Shown piece after piece: positions 54,331-63,628 of a stretch of 64,000 bases of DNA (positions within the stretch are counted from its first letter, which is position 1; each line of letters starts with the position of its first letter). Both the position numbers and the translations under genes were made by a program. The stretch lies in NCBI RefSeq assembly GCF_013168275.1, contig NZ_AP019547.1, forward strand, positions 186,001-250,000. The letters are read 5' to 3'. A model generated the notes under the pieces. It was given only the letters and a program-made list of their open reading frames with translations, searched no databases and was not told the DNA's origin. The stretch is from Candidatus Nitrotoga sp. AM1P (GTDB taxonomy: Bacteria > Pseudomonadota > Gammaproteobacteria > Burkholderiales > Gallionellaceae).

Positions 54331-56256
54331 CTATTTGATGGCCGACTCTAGTTGTTCATCTTGAGTTTGGGTAGTAGGTGTCTCTAAAGTTTTTCTTATA
54401 CCTAAAAGATCATTTCGCAATAATATGCTATATACAGAATCACCCATTACTGCATGAGCTTTGGCAGATGGGTGAAAGGCGCCAGTTAAATGTAAGAATT
54501 TGCCAGCATATTGGCCCAATATCACATCACTTGGGGTTCGAAACCATCTGCCACGTTCCTCATAATGATTATAGTCTGAAGGCTTACTACCTATCCAGAC
54601 ACCTCCCTTCAAAAGGGGGAATTCAAATTCTTTTTGTCGTTCAATTTTAGACAAATATGCACAAAGCCCATGTTGATAAATTGTCCTCAAATGTTCAGTG
54701 ACAATCTTCCAGCCATATAGCTCAGAGTTACCATTTATCTTAGTGACCAAGGGATCAATCAATTTGTTTTCAATATTTATTGCTTCTTTTTCTGTTATGT
54801 CTGTCAACATGCCCATATCATCGTGTTCTGATGAATAACAAAGCTCTCCATTAGTTTTATGTAGCGGGTTGGGATATTGCACCTGAACGACATGATCCGT
54901 AGAAACTCCAAGACTTTCAAATGCCTTTGCTAAGGAAAGATACCTCGTTCCAAGGCTATCCAAATCCTCTATCTTAGGATTTTTGATTCTGGCATTAGCT
55001 TGTTCTGGAGTACGAGCATATTTTTTTTTCATTGCTGTATATATAGGGTCTAACCTCGAAAAAGCCTTTTGAAGATGGTCTTTAGCTATAGCACCAAGGA
55101 TAACTCTTCCAAAAAATACGTCATTTCCACCAAAGGTAAAAAGAATCGCGTCTATATTACGTATTCGATCAGAAGGATTAGCACATCCTTTCAATTCAAC
55201 TCTATGTGCGGTTTTATCTTTAGACGTTATCTTATCTTTTCTCCATTCAGTTATCTTATCTTTTCTCCATTCAATGGCATTAAATTGTGATCCGTTACCA
55301 TCTGGATTAATGCAAATTGCTTTACGCGCGGCAGAAAATTGAGATTCTTGTACATCGTTACCTTGCGCTGAAAAAAATCCATCTGGTATTTCAGCCCCAG
55401 TACAAGCCCAAGAGGCAATTCTCACAACAAGATGAGGATGATCAACTGCAAGTTTGGCTGCCGCAAGAATCGGCCATGAATAAAGTGAGCGATGACAAGT
55501 CCTATCAAGCCAACGCGATTGATTTGCATTTTGAAAGTCATGTGGTTGTTTTAACCACTTGATCCCATCATATGGATTCTCGCCTATATCCATGAGTGGC
55601 TTGTCTAGATGTTTCAGTGGAATATCTGGATTAGACTCACCAGAACTGAACGAATCACCAAAAGCAAAAAGTAATATGTCTTTAACTTCTATATTCTCTG
55701 AGAACTGTTTATTTAAGGATTTGATATCGACAATAATTTCTGTTGGCCCGTCTCCATATTTAATCGTCTCAATAAAACTATCCGAACATTTTTTAATTTC
55801 AGTCCGATAACTACTTGGTTGAGATAGGCGACCAATTTTATATTCACAAGTCCCATCAGGTGGAGGAGAGAGGGTGATTTTTACTTTGTGCTTTGTTGGC
55901 TTAGCAAATAATTCTGGATCATATTTTTTTGTACACGGATTCCACATAGTTGGGAAGTCGTTGTTAACACGGTTTTGTGTGCAATATAATCTGTCACCGT
56001 AAACTCTTTTCAACATCCGCTGATTATTTGCTAATATTTTTCCAGCCCAATCCTCAAGTGACTGGTTTTCTGTGAATTGTAGAATTTTAAAAAACTCATC
56101 TGATTTACGTAAAAGTGGAAATCTATCAATAACCTCCCATTTAATCTGAGGAGTAATATCCTGTCCATTCACCACTGAAATCTGCAGAAAAGACAATAAC
56201 ATGAGGCATGTTGCCTTAATGTACATTTTAATTGTTACTGCCCTTTGAGTTCTCAT
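54331..56256 (-). CDS. Secreted SGNH/GDSL-type hydrolase-like protein
   Basis: A 641-residue protein with a signal-like N-terminus (MYIKATCLMLLSFLQISVVN, cut near NGQ). Block I FAFGDSFSSGESNPD (about residue 205) gives the Ser, ILFTFGGNDVFFG the Gly/Asn oxyanion residues, and HLTGAFHPSAKAHAVMGD the final His. Large insertions with several cysteines separate these blocks. An eight-residue tandem duplication (EWRKDKIT twice) lies near residue 335. AGGGGGG precedes the start. Lower GC than the flanks hints at transfer. Substrate unknown. Confidence 0.75.
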   Translation of the reverse strand: MRTQRAVTIKMYIKATCLMLLSFLQISVVNGQDITPQIKWEVIDRFPLLRKSDEFFKILQFTENQSLEDWAGKILANNQRMLKRVYGDRLYCTQNRVNNDFPTMWNPCTKKYDPELFAKPTKHKVKITLSPPPDGTCEYKIGRLSQPSSYRTEIKKCSDSFIETIKYGDGPTEIIVDIKSLNKQFSENIEVKDILLFAFGDSFSSGESNPDIPLKHLDKPLMDIGENPYDGIKWLKQPHDFQNANQSRWLDRTCHRSLYSWPILAAAKLAVDHPHLVVRIASWACTGAEIPDGFFSAQGNDVQESQFSAARKAICINPDGNGSQFNAIEWRKDKITEWRKDKITSKDKTAHRVELKGCANPSDRIRNIDAILFTFGGNDVFFGRVILGAIAKDHLQKAFSRLDPIYTAMKKKYARTPEQANARIKNPKIEDLDSLGTRYLSLAKAFESLGVSTDHVVQVQYPNPLHKTNGELCYSSEHDDMGMLTDITEKEAINIENKLIDPLVTKINGNSELYGWKIVTEHLRTIYQHGLCAYLSKIERQKEFEFPLLKGGVWIGSKPSDYNHYEERGRWFRTPSDVILGQYAGKFLHLTGAFHPSAKAHAVMGDSVYSILLRNDLLGIRKTLETPTTQTQDEQLESAIK

Positions 56257-56543
56257 AATTGACCCCCCTGATTAAAATAAGTATTTGCACAACGGTCATT
56301 ATCTATGCTAACAGTATTTAACTTTTCCAAACAACGTTTCGTTCGAGTGTAAATTCCTTCAGCCGGTGTTTTGGATAGTTATTCTTCATCCAAAAATAGG
56401 TACGCCATATAAACATCACACCGCCATAATTGCGACAGAGCCACGAAAATTATCGCCCCTATACTGAAGGTGTAGCTTAAAGGTATTCATTTGACAACGA
56501 GGTAAGTGGCTAAATTCTGGCTAACCAGGCATTATTTTAATTT
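56257..56543. other. Intergenic stretch upstream of the SGNH gene
   Basis: With the terminator, the gap between the SGNH start and the BON stop is about 420 bp. It must hold the SGNH promoter. I see no gene and no strong motif in this part. Confidence 0.5.
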
Positions 56544-56580
56544 CCAAAAAAATGCCGCTTTCGGGGAGGTCGGCGGCATA
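56544..56580 (-). terminator. Intrinsic terminator after the BON-domain gene
   Basis: On the minus strand ATGCCGC ... GCGGCAT (arms 56573-56579 and 56552-56558) is followed by a run of seven T, about 100 bp after the stop codon of the BON gene. Confidence 0.85.
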
Positions 56581-56678
56581 AGGGAAGTGCTTTAAATGTT
56601 TGCTATTGCAAATAATTTGTTATCACATCAGGCATTACTTTTGAGACCTTACTTTATAAGTATTATTAAAATAACGCT

Positions 56679-57011
56679 TTACTTATGCTCCAGAATTCTA
56701 ATGTCATTGTGGACCGTAACTACTCCTTTTGTATCGCGAGCAATTGAAACAGCCTTGTCCATTTCTGCTTGACTGTGTGCCATGCCACTCAAAAATACGG
56801 CACCATTTTTATCTGTATCAACTTTAATATCTTTCAAGCTGCCCAAATGGGTTTCAGCGGCCAGTTTGGTCTTTATTTTTGTTGTTATGACGGAATCTTT
56901 GACGAATGTTACGGGGCCAGAGTGATCCGTATTCGAATCTGCAGTAAACCCTACGACAGGTGCAAGCATCATGCTAAGAGCAAGACAAGTTGTAGCAAAT
57001 TTTATTTTCAT
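56679..57011 (-). CDS. Periplasmic BON-domain protein (OsmY-like)
   Basis: A 110-residue protein with a signal peptide (MKIKFATTCLALSMMLAPVV, cut near FTA). The BON domain covers about residues 37-108: VKDSVITTKIKTKLAAETHL, IKVDTDKNGAVFLSGMAHSQ and AVSIARDTKGVVTVHNDIRI. BON domains bind phospholipid or envelope surfaces and are often stress-induced. Transcribed alone and ended by a clear terminator. Confidence 0.9.
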   Translation of the reverse strand: MKIKFATTCLALSMMLAPVVGFTADSNTDHSGPVTFVKDSVITTKIKTKLAAETHLGSLKDIKVDTDKNGAVFLSGMAHSQAEMDKAVSIARDTKGVVTVHNDIRILEHK

Positions 57012-57245
57012 GATTCAAGTCCTTTCATTAAATGGGATTGAATATTAATGCTTTCATGTAAATCCATCAGTTCGCTACCGCTCATAAGACGGAATTTAAT
57101 GTAAGAGACGTGTCACGATGGTCTATGCAGTAGATTATGAATATTTTTTCTTAGCGGTGTAGTACTCCAAAAGAAGGTTGTAGTTTTAGCAAATTCGCTT
57201 ATAGACTTAATCTTAATGCTTTCACCAGTATTAAATTAATTTAGA

Positions 57246-57354
57246 TCATTGAACATATTTATTCAATGACTTGAATATAAATAAAATAGAATTTTCTTGT
57301 ATGTTTTATATTATATAAACTGTTTATAACTTTATCATGTAAGATAATTACATG
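57246..57354. promoter_or_regulatory. Two palindromes upstream of the DNA-binding-like gene
   Basis: TCATTGAA-8-TTCAATGA (57246-57269) and CATGTAA-5-TTACATG (57336-57354) are perfect inverted repeats in the AT-rich, 390-bp region between the BON gene and 57406. They could be operators for the downstream gene or for the divergent BON gene. No other gene is supported in this gap. Confidence 0.45.
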
Positions 57355-57405
57355 AATCTTCACGGGTAACTATTTTTTAAATTCTCATTTAATTTGGAAC
57401 AAACC

Positions 57406-57867
57406 ATGACGACTAAGGTAAAAAATGTTGTTAAAGCTAAACCTGTTACTAAATCTAAATCTGCTACGAGATCATTGCCAACTAAAGTGGTAGCAAGTAA
57501 TAAGCCTAAGTCTGCTCCCACGGTTGAAGCCGTGCCTCCCGCACCGGCAGCGGCCAAAATGGCAAACAAAAATTCTGTCGCCAAAGCCGAGGTAACGACT
57601 GCTAAAGTAGTGAAAGTGAGGAAGTTATCAAAGGCTGATAAGCCTAAAAAAATTAAAATGGTGCGTGATAGTTTCAGCATGCCGGAAAGTGAATACTCGC
57701 AATTCGCCGCATTAAAGAGGAAGTGCCTGTTAACGGGTGTTCATGTAAAGAAAAGTGAATTGCTGCGAGCCGGGTTGCTTTGCTTGTCAAAGCTGTCGGA
57801 TCTTGAATTGGTGAATGTGGTAGGGCAAGTGGAAATACTGAAAACAGGCCGGCCGACTAAGCATTGA
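57406..57867 (+). CDS. Lys/Ala-rich protein with ribbon-helix-helix-like C-terminus
   Basis: A 153-residue protein in two parts. Residues 1-90 are a disordered, histone-H1-like tail rich in Lys, Ala, Pro and Val (KVKNVVKAKPVTKSKSATRS). The C-terminal part, MVRDSFSMPESEYSQFAALK and VKKSELLRAGLLCLSKLSDL, looks like a ribbon-helix-helix or related DNA-binding unit. Start 57406 is used because the upstream TTG has no ribosome site. A nucleoid or regulatory role is inferred. Confidence 0.65.
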   Translation: MTTKVKNVVKAKPVTKSKSATRSLPTKVVASNKPKSAPTVEAVPPAPAAAKMANKNSVAKAEVTTAKVVKVRKLSKADKPKKIKMVRDSFSMPESEYSQFAALKRKCLLTGVHVKKSELLRAGLLCLSKLSDLELVNVVGQVEILKTGRPTKH

Positions 57868-57991
57868 TCGGTTGTTACGATGTTGAGCGAGTTTTGTCGC
57901 ATTATCGTAAATGGCGCAAAGAATGTAAGTAATGGCAATAAGCATATATCCCACTGAATAGTGGCTAACCTTATGTTGATAGGTAATTACT

Positions 57992-59473
57992 GTGCAAGTT
58001 TACGATACCATTGCCGCAGTGGATTTGGGTTCCAATAGTTTCCGGCTACAAATCGCACGAGTGGTGGAAGATCAGATATATCCACTGGATTCATTGAAGG
58101 AAACAGTACGCCTGGCTGCAGGGCTAACGTCGGATAAGTTTTTGGATGAAGAGTCCCAGCTATGTGCCCTTGCCTGCCTCAAGCGTTTTGGGGAGCGCTT
58201 ACGTGGCTTGCCAAGCCACGCGGTAAGGGTGGTTGGGACAAATACTTTCAGATTGGCTAAAAATGCATCTGCTTTTCTTGAAAAAGCAGAAGATGCCTTG
58301 GGTTTCCCGATCGAAGTCATCGCGGGTCGAGAGGAGGCGCGGCTAATCTATCTGGGTGTGGCACATTGCATGCCATCATCGCAAAATCATAGATTGGTGA
58401 TTGATATCGGCGGTGGCTCTACCGAATGCGTGATTGGTGAGGGGCTGGAACCGCTTCGAATGGAAAGCTTGTATATGGGGTGCGTCAGCTATAGCAAGCG
58501 TTTTTTTGGCGATGGTAAAATTACTAAAGATGCGATGCAGCAGGCGGAACTTGCTGCGCGCATGGAGCTACAAACAATTCGTTTTGAATTTTCCGACGGT
58601 AATTGGCAAGAGGCAATCGGATCATCTGGAACGGCGCGTGCATTGGCCGATTTGTTAAAGCAAAACAATTGGAGTCATGAAGGGATAACGGCAGAAGGGC
58701 TGGCAAAACTGCGTTCCATGTTACTGAAAGCAGGAGAATGCAAGCGGCTGGATACACTTGGGCTGAAACCGGATCGCATTCCCGTCTTGCCTGGTGGGTT
58801 CGCCATTATGTCGGCAGTTTTCACTGAATTGAATATTCAGCATATGAGCGTAGCGGGCGCCGCCCTCAAAGAAGGGGTCCTGTATGACCTGTTAGGTCGT
58901 TTGCATCATCAGGATATGCGCGATGTCACTGTGAGCCAGTTTATGCGGCGTTATCATATTGATCCATTACAAGCCAAACGTGTGGAGGACTTGTCGTTGT
59001 CGCTTTTCAAGCAAGTGGCGCAAGGTTCTGACGTTGATGTTGAGACTGCACAGCAGCAGTTGCAATGGGTGGCCAGGTTGCATGAAATAGGTGTTTCCAT
59101 CGCACATAGTGGTTATCACAAACATGCAGCTTACATTCTAGAAAACGCTGATATGCCGGGTTTTTCTAACTTGGAACAAGTTCAGCTTGGGTTGCAAGCA
59201 AGAGCGCAACGTGGGCCGCTTTCTAAAGTACCAAAATTGTCGGAAATAATACGAGATTGGAGCGCAATATTAGCATTGCGTCTGGCTGTTTTGTTTTGTC
59301 GTAGCCGTACGGATGTGGTCTTGCCTAAAATGCAATTGAAAAGAAGCGGCAATGAGTATCGTATTAAACTTGATAAAAAATGGATTGAGCAAAATCCGCT
59401 TACAGAAAATGCGTTACAGGCAGAGATCAAAGAATGGAAAGCAGTGGGAGTTAGTTTCTCAGTAACCAGTTAA
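57992..59473 (+). CDS. Exopolyphosphatase / pppGpp phosphatase (Ppx/GppA)
   Basis: A 493-residue cytoplasmic enzyme starting at GTG. AAVDLGSNSFRLQIARVVED is the phosphate-1 motif, EVIAGREEARLIYLGVAH holds the catalytic Glu, and LVIDIGGGSTECVIGEG the phosphate-2 loop. A C-terminal HD-like helical region (LHEIGVSIAHSGYHKHAAYI) gives the long Ppx form. It degrades polyphosphate or pppGpp. It converges with pstB, linking it to phosphate metabolism. Confidence 0.92.
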   Translation: MQVYDTIAAVDLGSNSFRLQIARVVEDQIYPLDSLKETVRLAAGLTSDKFLDEESQLCALACLKRFGERLRGLPSHAVRVVGTNTFRLAKNASAFLEKAEDALGFPIEVIAGREEARLIYLGVAHCMPSSQNHRLVIDIGGGSTECVIGEGLEPLRMESLYMGCVSYSKRFFGDGKITKDAMQQAELAARMELQTIRFEFSDGNWQEAIGSSGTARALADLLKQNNWSHEGITAEGLAKLRSMLLKAGECKRLDTLGLKPDRIPVLPGGFAIMSAVFTELNIQHMSVAGAALKEGVLYDLLGRLHHQDMRDVTVSQFMRRYHIDPLQAKRVEDLSLSLFKQVAQGSDVDVETAQQQLQWVARLHEIGVSIAHSGYHKHAAYILENADMPGFSNLEQVQLGLQARAQRGPLSKVPKLSEIIRDWSAILALRLAVLFCRSRTDVVLPKMQLKRSGNEYRIKLDKKWIEQNPLTENALQAEIKEWKAVGVSFSVTS

Positions 59474-59519
59474 TTATTATTTAAAATTTATCAAAATATG
59501 GCCTTCTTTATTCAGGCGC

Positions 59520-60293
59520 TTACCCGAACCGCCCCGTAATGTAATCCTCTGTTTCCTTGCGCTTAGGATTAGTGAACACCGTTCTAGTATCGCCGAATTC
59601 GATCAGGTCACCCAGATACATATAGGCGGTGTAGTCTGACACGCGCGCTGCCTGCTGCATATTATGGGTGACGATGATAATCGTGAACTCTGCTTTCAGC
59701 TCATCGATCAGCTTTTCGATATGTGCCGTGGAAATCGGGTCCAGCGCAGAGGTCGGTTCGTCGAGTAGCAAGATTTGCGGTTTAACCGCGATGGCACGCG
59801 CGATACACAAACGCTGTTGCTGACCCCCGGACAGTCCGGTACCGCTCTGTTTCAGTTTATCTTTCGCCTCTGTCCAGAGCGCGGCTTTCCGCAATGCCCA
59901 TTCCACCCGCTCATCCATATCGTGGCGGCTAAGGTTTTCATAGAGTTTCGCCCCGAAAGCAATGTTGTCATAAATAGACATGGGGAACGGCGTCGGTTTC
60001 TGGAATACCATACCGATCTTGGCCCGGAGTGTATTGAGATCCTGCTTCTTGTCGAGAATATTTTCACCATCCAGCAAAACTTCCCCCGTCGCTTTTTGCT
60101 TCGGATAGAGCTGGTACATACGATTGAAAGTGCGCAGCATGGTGGACTTGCCGCAGCCTGAGGGACCGATAAAGGCCGTCACCATTTTTTCCGGAATCGT
60201 CAGGTTGATATCCTTCAGGGCGCGCTCCGCCCCGTAGTAAAAATTCAGGTCGCGTACCACCAGCTTCGGATTAACCGTTTTTTCAACGCTCAT
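59520..60293 (-). CDS. pstB: Phosphate ABC transporter ATP-binding protein
   Basis: A 257-residue ATPase with Walker [21 protein letters not shown], signature [20 protein letters not shown], Walker [21 protein letters not shown] and the PstB-specific [17 protein letters not shown] and [20 protein letters not shown]. Length is the family norm. Last gene of pstSCAB in the window. No phoU follows. Confidence 0.96.
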   Translation of the reverse strand: MSVEKTVNPKLVVRDLNFYYGAERALKDINLTIPEKMVTAFIGPSGCGKSTMLRTFNRMYQLYPKQKATGEVLLDGENILDKKQDLNTLRAKIGMVFQKPTPFPMSIYDNIAFGAKLYENLSRHDMDERVEWALRKAALWTEAKDKLKQSGTGLSGGQQQRLCIARAIAVKPQILLLDEPTSALDPISTAHIEKLIDELKAEFTIIIVTHNMQQAARVSDYTAYMYLGDLIEFGDTRTVFTNPKRKETEDYITGRFG

Positions 60294-60305
60294 CTGCCTG
60301 CATCC

Positions 60306-61151
60306 TTAATAAGTTGTTGATTTTTGGCGGAACAAAACTCGCGCCATGATATTGAGCGAGAGCACGCTGAACGTGATCAGCAGCGCACCCGCCCAGGCGA
60401 GACTCTGCCAATCCTGATAGGGACTCATGGCAAATTGGAAAATCACGACCGGCAGATTGGCCATGGGCTGATTCATATCGCTGCTCCAGAATTGATTATT
60501 CAGCGAAGTGAACAAGAGCGGTGCGGTTTCACCACTAATGCGCGCCACGGCCAGCAGCACCCCGGTAATGATGCCAGCCCGTGCCGCACGTAACGTCACC
60601 AGGTTGATCACCTTCCATTGCGGCGCACCCAGCGCAGCCGCCGCTTCGCGCAAGGTATTCGGCACCAGACGCAACATATTTTCGGTGGTACGGATAACGA
60701 TCGGGATGACTAAAATGGATAAGGCCAGTGCACCGGCCCAGCCGGAGAAGTGCCCAATCTTGATGACGTACATTTCATAGATGAACAGACCAATCACGAT
60801 AGAGGGAGCAGAAAGCAGCACGTCGTTAATAAAACGCGTGGTCGGCGCCAACCAGCCGCGCTGGCCAAATTCCGCCAGATAAGTGCCCGCCAATATGCCG
60901 ATAGGTGTGCCGATCAGTGCGGCGAGAAAGGTCATCATCAGACTGCCGGCAATGGCGTTGAGCAAACCGCCCGCGCTGTTGGGGGGTGGCGTCATCTGGG
61001 TCAGGATGGCCATCGACAGTTGAGGCAGACCATTTGCCAGCAGCGTCCATAAAATCCAGCCCAGCCAGATCAGGCCGAACAGCATGGCCAGGGCCGAAAC
61101 TCCCAGGCACAGGGCATTAATCAGACGGCGGCGTGCGTAGAGAGTCAGCAT
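60306..61151 (-). CDS. pstA: Phosphate ABC transporter permease PstA
   Basis: A 281-residue, six-helix inner-membrane permease. Family blocks are [51 protein letters not shown] and the EAA loop [20 protein letters not shown]. It forms the channel with PstC. It starts 2 bp before the pstC stop region and 12 bp ahead of pstB. Confidence 0.95.
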   Translation of the reverse strand: MLTLYARRRLINALCLGVSALAMLFGLIWLGWILWTLLANGLPQLSMAILTQMTPPPNSAGGLLNAIAGSLMMTFLAALIGTPIGILAGTYLAEFGQRGWLAPTTRFINDVLLSAPSIVIGLFIYEMYVIKIGHFSGWAGALALSILVIPIVIRTTENMLRLVPNTLREAAAALGAPQWKVINLVTLRAARAGIITGVLLAVARISGETAPLLFTSLNNQFWSSDMNQPMANLPVVIFQFAMSPYQDWQSLAWAGALLITFSVLSLNIMARVLFRQKSTTY

Positions 61152-61153
61152 AA

Positions 61154-62116
61154 TCAGCTCGTGGATCCTTCGCGTTTTGTCAGCATGTACAGCATATAAC
61201 GTGCCAGCGACAACACGATGAACGTGATTAGGAACAGAATAAGCCCGAGTTCGACCAGTGCTGAAGTATATAACTTGCCCACGGCCTCATTAAATTCGTT
61301 GGCCAGCGCGGAGGAGATGCTATTGCCCGGCATCAATAGTGAGGCACTTAATTGATGGGCATTGCCGATGACGAAAGTAACCGCCATGGTTTCACCCAAC
61401 GCACGCCCCAGACCGAGCATAATCCCGCCGGCCACACCGATCTTGGTATAGGGCAGCACCACATGCCACATGACTTCCCAAGTGGTCGCACCCAAACCAT
61501 AGGCAGACTCCTTGAGCAGCGTGGGAACAACCTCGAATACATCACGCATCACCGAGGCAATAAAGGGAATGACCATGATAGCCAGAATAATACCGGCGGT
61601 GAGCACCCCGATACCCATGGGAATGCCCTGAAACAACGGCCCCAATATCGGTAGCGGTCCCAGCTTTTCTATGAGCCACGGCTGAACATGGTCAGCAAAC
61701 AGCGGCGCAAATACGAACAACCCCCACATACCGTAAATAATGCTGGGGATGCCGGCCAGCAGTTCGATGGCGATACCCAGCGGGCGGCGTAACCAGCGCG
61801 GCGCTAGTTCAGTGAGGAAAAGCGCGATGCCGAAACTGACCGGGATAGCGATTAACAAGGCGATGGCCGAAGTGACCAGCGTGCCAACGATCGGAACGAG
61901 TGCGCCAAATTCGTCCGTGACCGGATCCCATTCTGCACTGGTTAAAAATTGGAAACCGAATGCTTTAATGGAGGGCAGGCTGCCGATTATCAGCGAAACG
62001 ATGATGGCAATGAGTAGTACGAGCACGGCGAATGCAGACAAGCGAGTGACATTGCGGAACAGAATGTCCAGCAAATTATGGCGCTTCATAGGTACATCAC
62101 GTAAAAACGTTGGCAT
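61154..62116 (-). CDS. pstC: Phosphate ABC transporter permease PstC
   Basis: A 320-residue inner-membrane permease with [60 protein letters not shown] and the EAA loop [20 protein letters not shown]. An internal start at MKRHNLLDI, nine residues in, would also give a normal protein. It is separated from pstS by a strong hairpin. Confidence 0.95.
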   Translation of the reverse strand: MPTFLRDVPMKRHNLLDILFRNVTRLSAFAVLVLLIAIIVSLIIGSLPSIKAFGFQFLTSAEWDPVTDEFGALVPIVGTLVTSAIALLIAIPVSFGIALFLTELAPRWLRRPLGIAIELLAGIPSIIYGMWGLFVFAPLFADHVQPWLIEKLGPLPILGPLFQGIPMGIGVLTAGIILAIMVIPFIASVMRDVFEVVPTLLKESAYGLGATTWEVMWHVVLPYTKIGVAGGIMLGLGRALGETMAVTFVIGNAHQLSASLLMPGNSISSALANEFNEAVGKLYTSALVELGLILFLITFIVLSLARYMLYMLTKREGSTS

Positions 62117-62134
62117 GATTTTTTAAAAGGACTC

Positions 62135-62167
62135 AAAATTTGAGGGAGCCTGGTCCCCTCAAATTTT
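62135..62167 (-). promoter_or_regulatory. Perfect 12-bp hairpin between pstS and pstC
   Basis: AAAATTTGAGGG and CCCTCAAATTTT (62135-62146 and 62156-62167) pair exactly across nine bases. In the pst mRNA this would lie just after the pstS stop. It probably acts as a partial terminator or 3' protector raising pstS over pstCAB. Confidence 0.7.
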
Positions 62168-62223
62168 ATCCGGCAAAAATTATAGCTTGCAAACTCATGT
62201 TGCCAGAGTTTTTAAATAGACAA

Positions 62224-63270
62224 TTACTTCCAGATCGCTGTGCCCTTGCTATCCTTGACCTGTGTTTTCCAGGCGGCGCGCACCAGTTGCTGAACTTTTT
62301 CCGGCATGGGGACATAATCCAGAGTCTCAGCCATTTTGCCGCCATTGCCGTAAGCCCAATCGAAGAATTTTAGGACTTCTTTAGCTGTTTCAGGTTTATT
62401 TTGTGTCTTGTGCATCAGAATGAAAGTGGCGCCAGTGATGGGCCAGCTTTCTTTGCCGGGTTCGTTAGTCAACAACTCATAAAAACCGGGTGCTTTTTCC
62501 CAGGCAGCGTTGGCCGCGGCAGCCTTGAATGAGGTGTCATCGGGTTTGACAAACTGACCATCATGGTTCTTTAGCTGTGCGTAAGTCATTTTATTCTGCA
62601 GCGCATAAGCATATTCCACATAACCGATGGAATTTTTTATGCGCTGTACATAAGAGGCTACGCCTTCATTGCCTTTGCCGCCCGTGCCCGCTTTCCAGGA
62701 GACGGCAGTGCCTTCGCCGACTGCAGATTTCCATTCCGGGCTGGTTTTGGACAGGTAGTTGGTGAAAATAAAGGTGGTGCCGGAACCATCGGAGCGGTGT
62801 ACGACGGTGATGGTTTCATTGGGCAATTTAGTGCCCACATTCAGCGCCATGAGCGCTGGATCATTCCATTTGGTGATCTTGCCGAGAAAAATATCGGCCA
62901 GCACCTTGCCGTCCAGTTTGAGTTGCCCGGCTGCAACGCCGGCGACATTGATGACAGGCACCACACCGCCCATGACCGCCGGGAATTGCATAAGGCCGTT
63001 CTTTTCCAGTTCTTCGGGTTTCAAAGGCATATCTGAGGCGCCAAAATCGACTGTCCGGGCGATAATTTGTTTGATGCCCCCGCCGGAACCAATGGATTGA
63101 TAGTTCAGGCTGATACCGGTTTGGGTTTTATACGTATCGGCCCATTTGGCGTAAATGGGATAGGGGAAGGTGGCGCCCGCACCAGTGAGGTTAACGGCCG
63201 AAGCATGAGTTGCTAACGACCACGAGGCGGCAAGGCCAAATATATAAAGAAAACGATTTAGTTTGGTCAT
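62224..63270 (-). CDS. pstS: Periplasmic phosphate-binding protein
   Basis: A 348-residue protein. Start 63270 follows TTGGAGAAAAAT. The signal peptide ends near THASA. NLTGAGATFPYPIYAKWADT, LNYQSIGSGGGIKQIIARTV, DFGASDMPL and VHRSDGSGTTFIFTNYLSKT carry the phosphate ligands, and GNEGVASYVQRIKNSIGYVE is the later domain block. First gene of the pst operon. Confidence 0.96.
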   Translation of the reverse strand: MTKLNRFLYIFGLAASWSLATHASAVNLTGAGATFPYPIYAKWADTYKTQTGISLNYQSIGSGGGIKQIIARTVDFGASDMPLKPEELEKNGLMQFPAVMGGVVPVINVAGVAAGQLKLDGKVLADIFLGKITKWNDPALMALNVGTKLPNETITVVHRSDGSGTTFIFTNYLSKTSPEWKSAVGEGTAVSWKAGTGGKGNEGVASYVQRIKNSIGYVEYAYALQNKMTYAQLKNHDGQFVKPDDTSFKAAAANAAWEKAPGFYELLTNEPGKESWPITGATFILMHKTQNKPETAKEVLKFFDWAYGNGGKMAETLDYVPMPEKVQQLVRAAWKTQVKDSKGTAIWK

Positions 63271-63323
63271 ATTTTTCTCCAAAAATTAAGTTCGCTACAG
63301 CGTAGCTAACTATAGCCATTTTC

Positions 63324-63341
63324 TATTACATAATTATTACA
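63324..63341 (-). promoter_or_regulatory. Candidate Pho box and -10 of pstS
   Basis: On the minus strand TGTAATAATTATGTAATA holds two 7-bp direct repeats with a 4-bp spacer, the PhoB arrangement (consensus repeat CTGTCAT). Nine bases further downstream is TATAGT, a good -10, about 40 bp before the pstS start. The repeat differs from consensus by A for C. Confidence 0.55.
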
Positions 63342-63429
63342 CAGACTAGCAATCTGCATTAGTTTGTCATTGAACATTGGTCTGGATGCCAATCTCTAGT
63401 CCGCAAACGGTTAAAAACAAGGCCATCCC

Positions 63430-63492
63430 TAACGATTAAGGTTAGATCGTGATCGCGAAGCGAGCCACGATCTGAACCGTTTGTTGGACGAG
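63430..63492 (-). repeat. IS91-type 3' terminal repeat (second copy)
   Basis: Inverted copy of 40880-40944, containing AGATCGTG ... CACGATCT as a perfect hairpin. It lies between pstS and an IS91 transposase relic on the minus strand. The stretch from 63342 to 63628 has no gene. Confidence 0.65.
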
Positions 63493-63628
63493 CCCGGCTG
63501 GCTCACAAACGCTATGCAAATATCTCCCCAATCCGGCCTCGCATCGAATGACTGAGATGCCCAGAGTCTTTTAAAAAGCCACTTTCAACATAAAAACACC
63601 GCCAATGTCAGTACCAAAAGTGGCTGTT

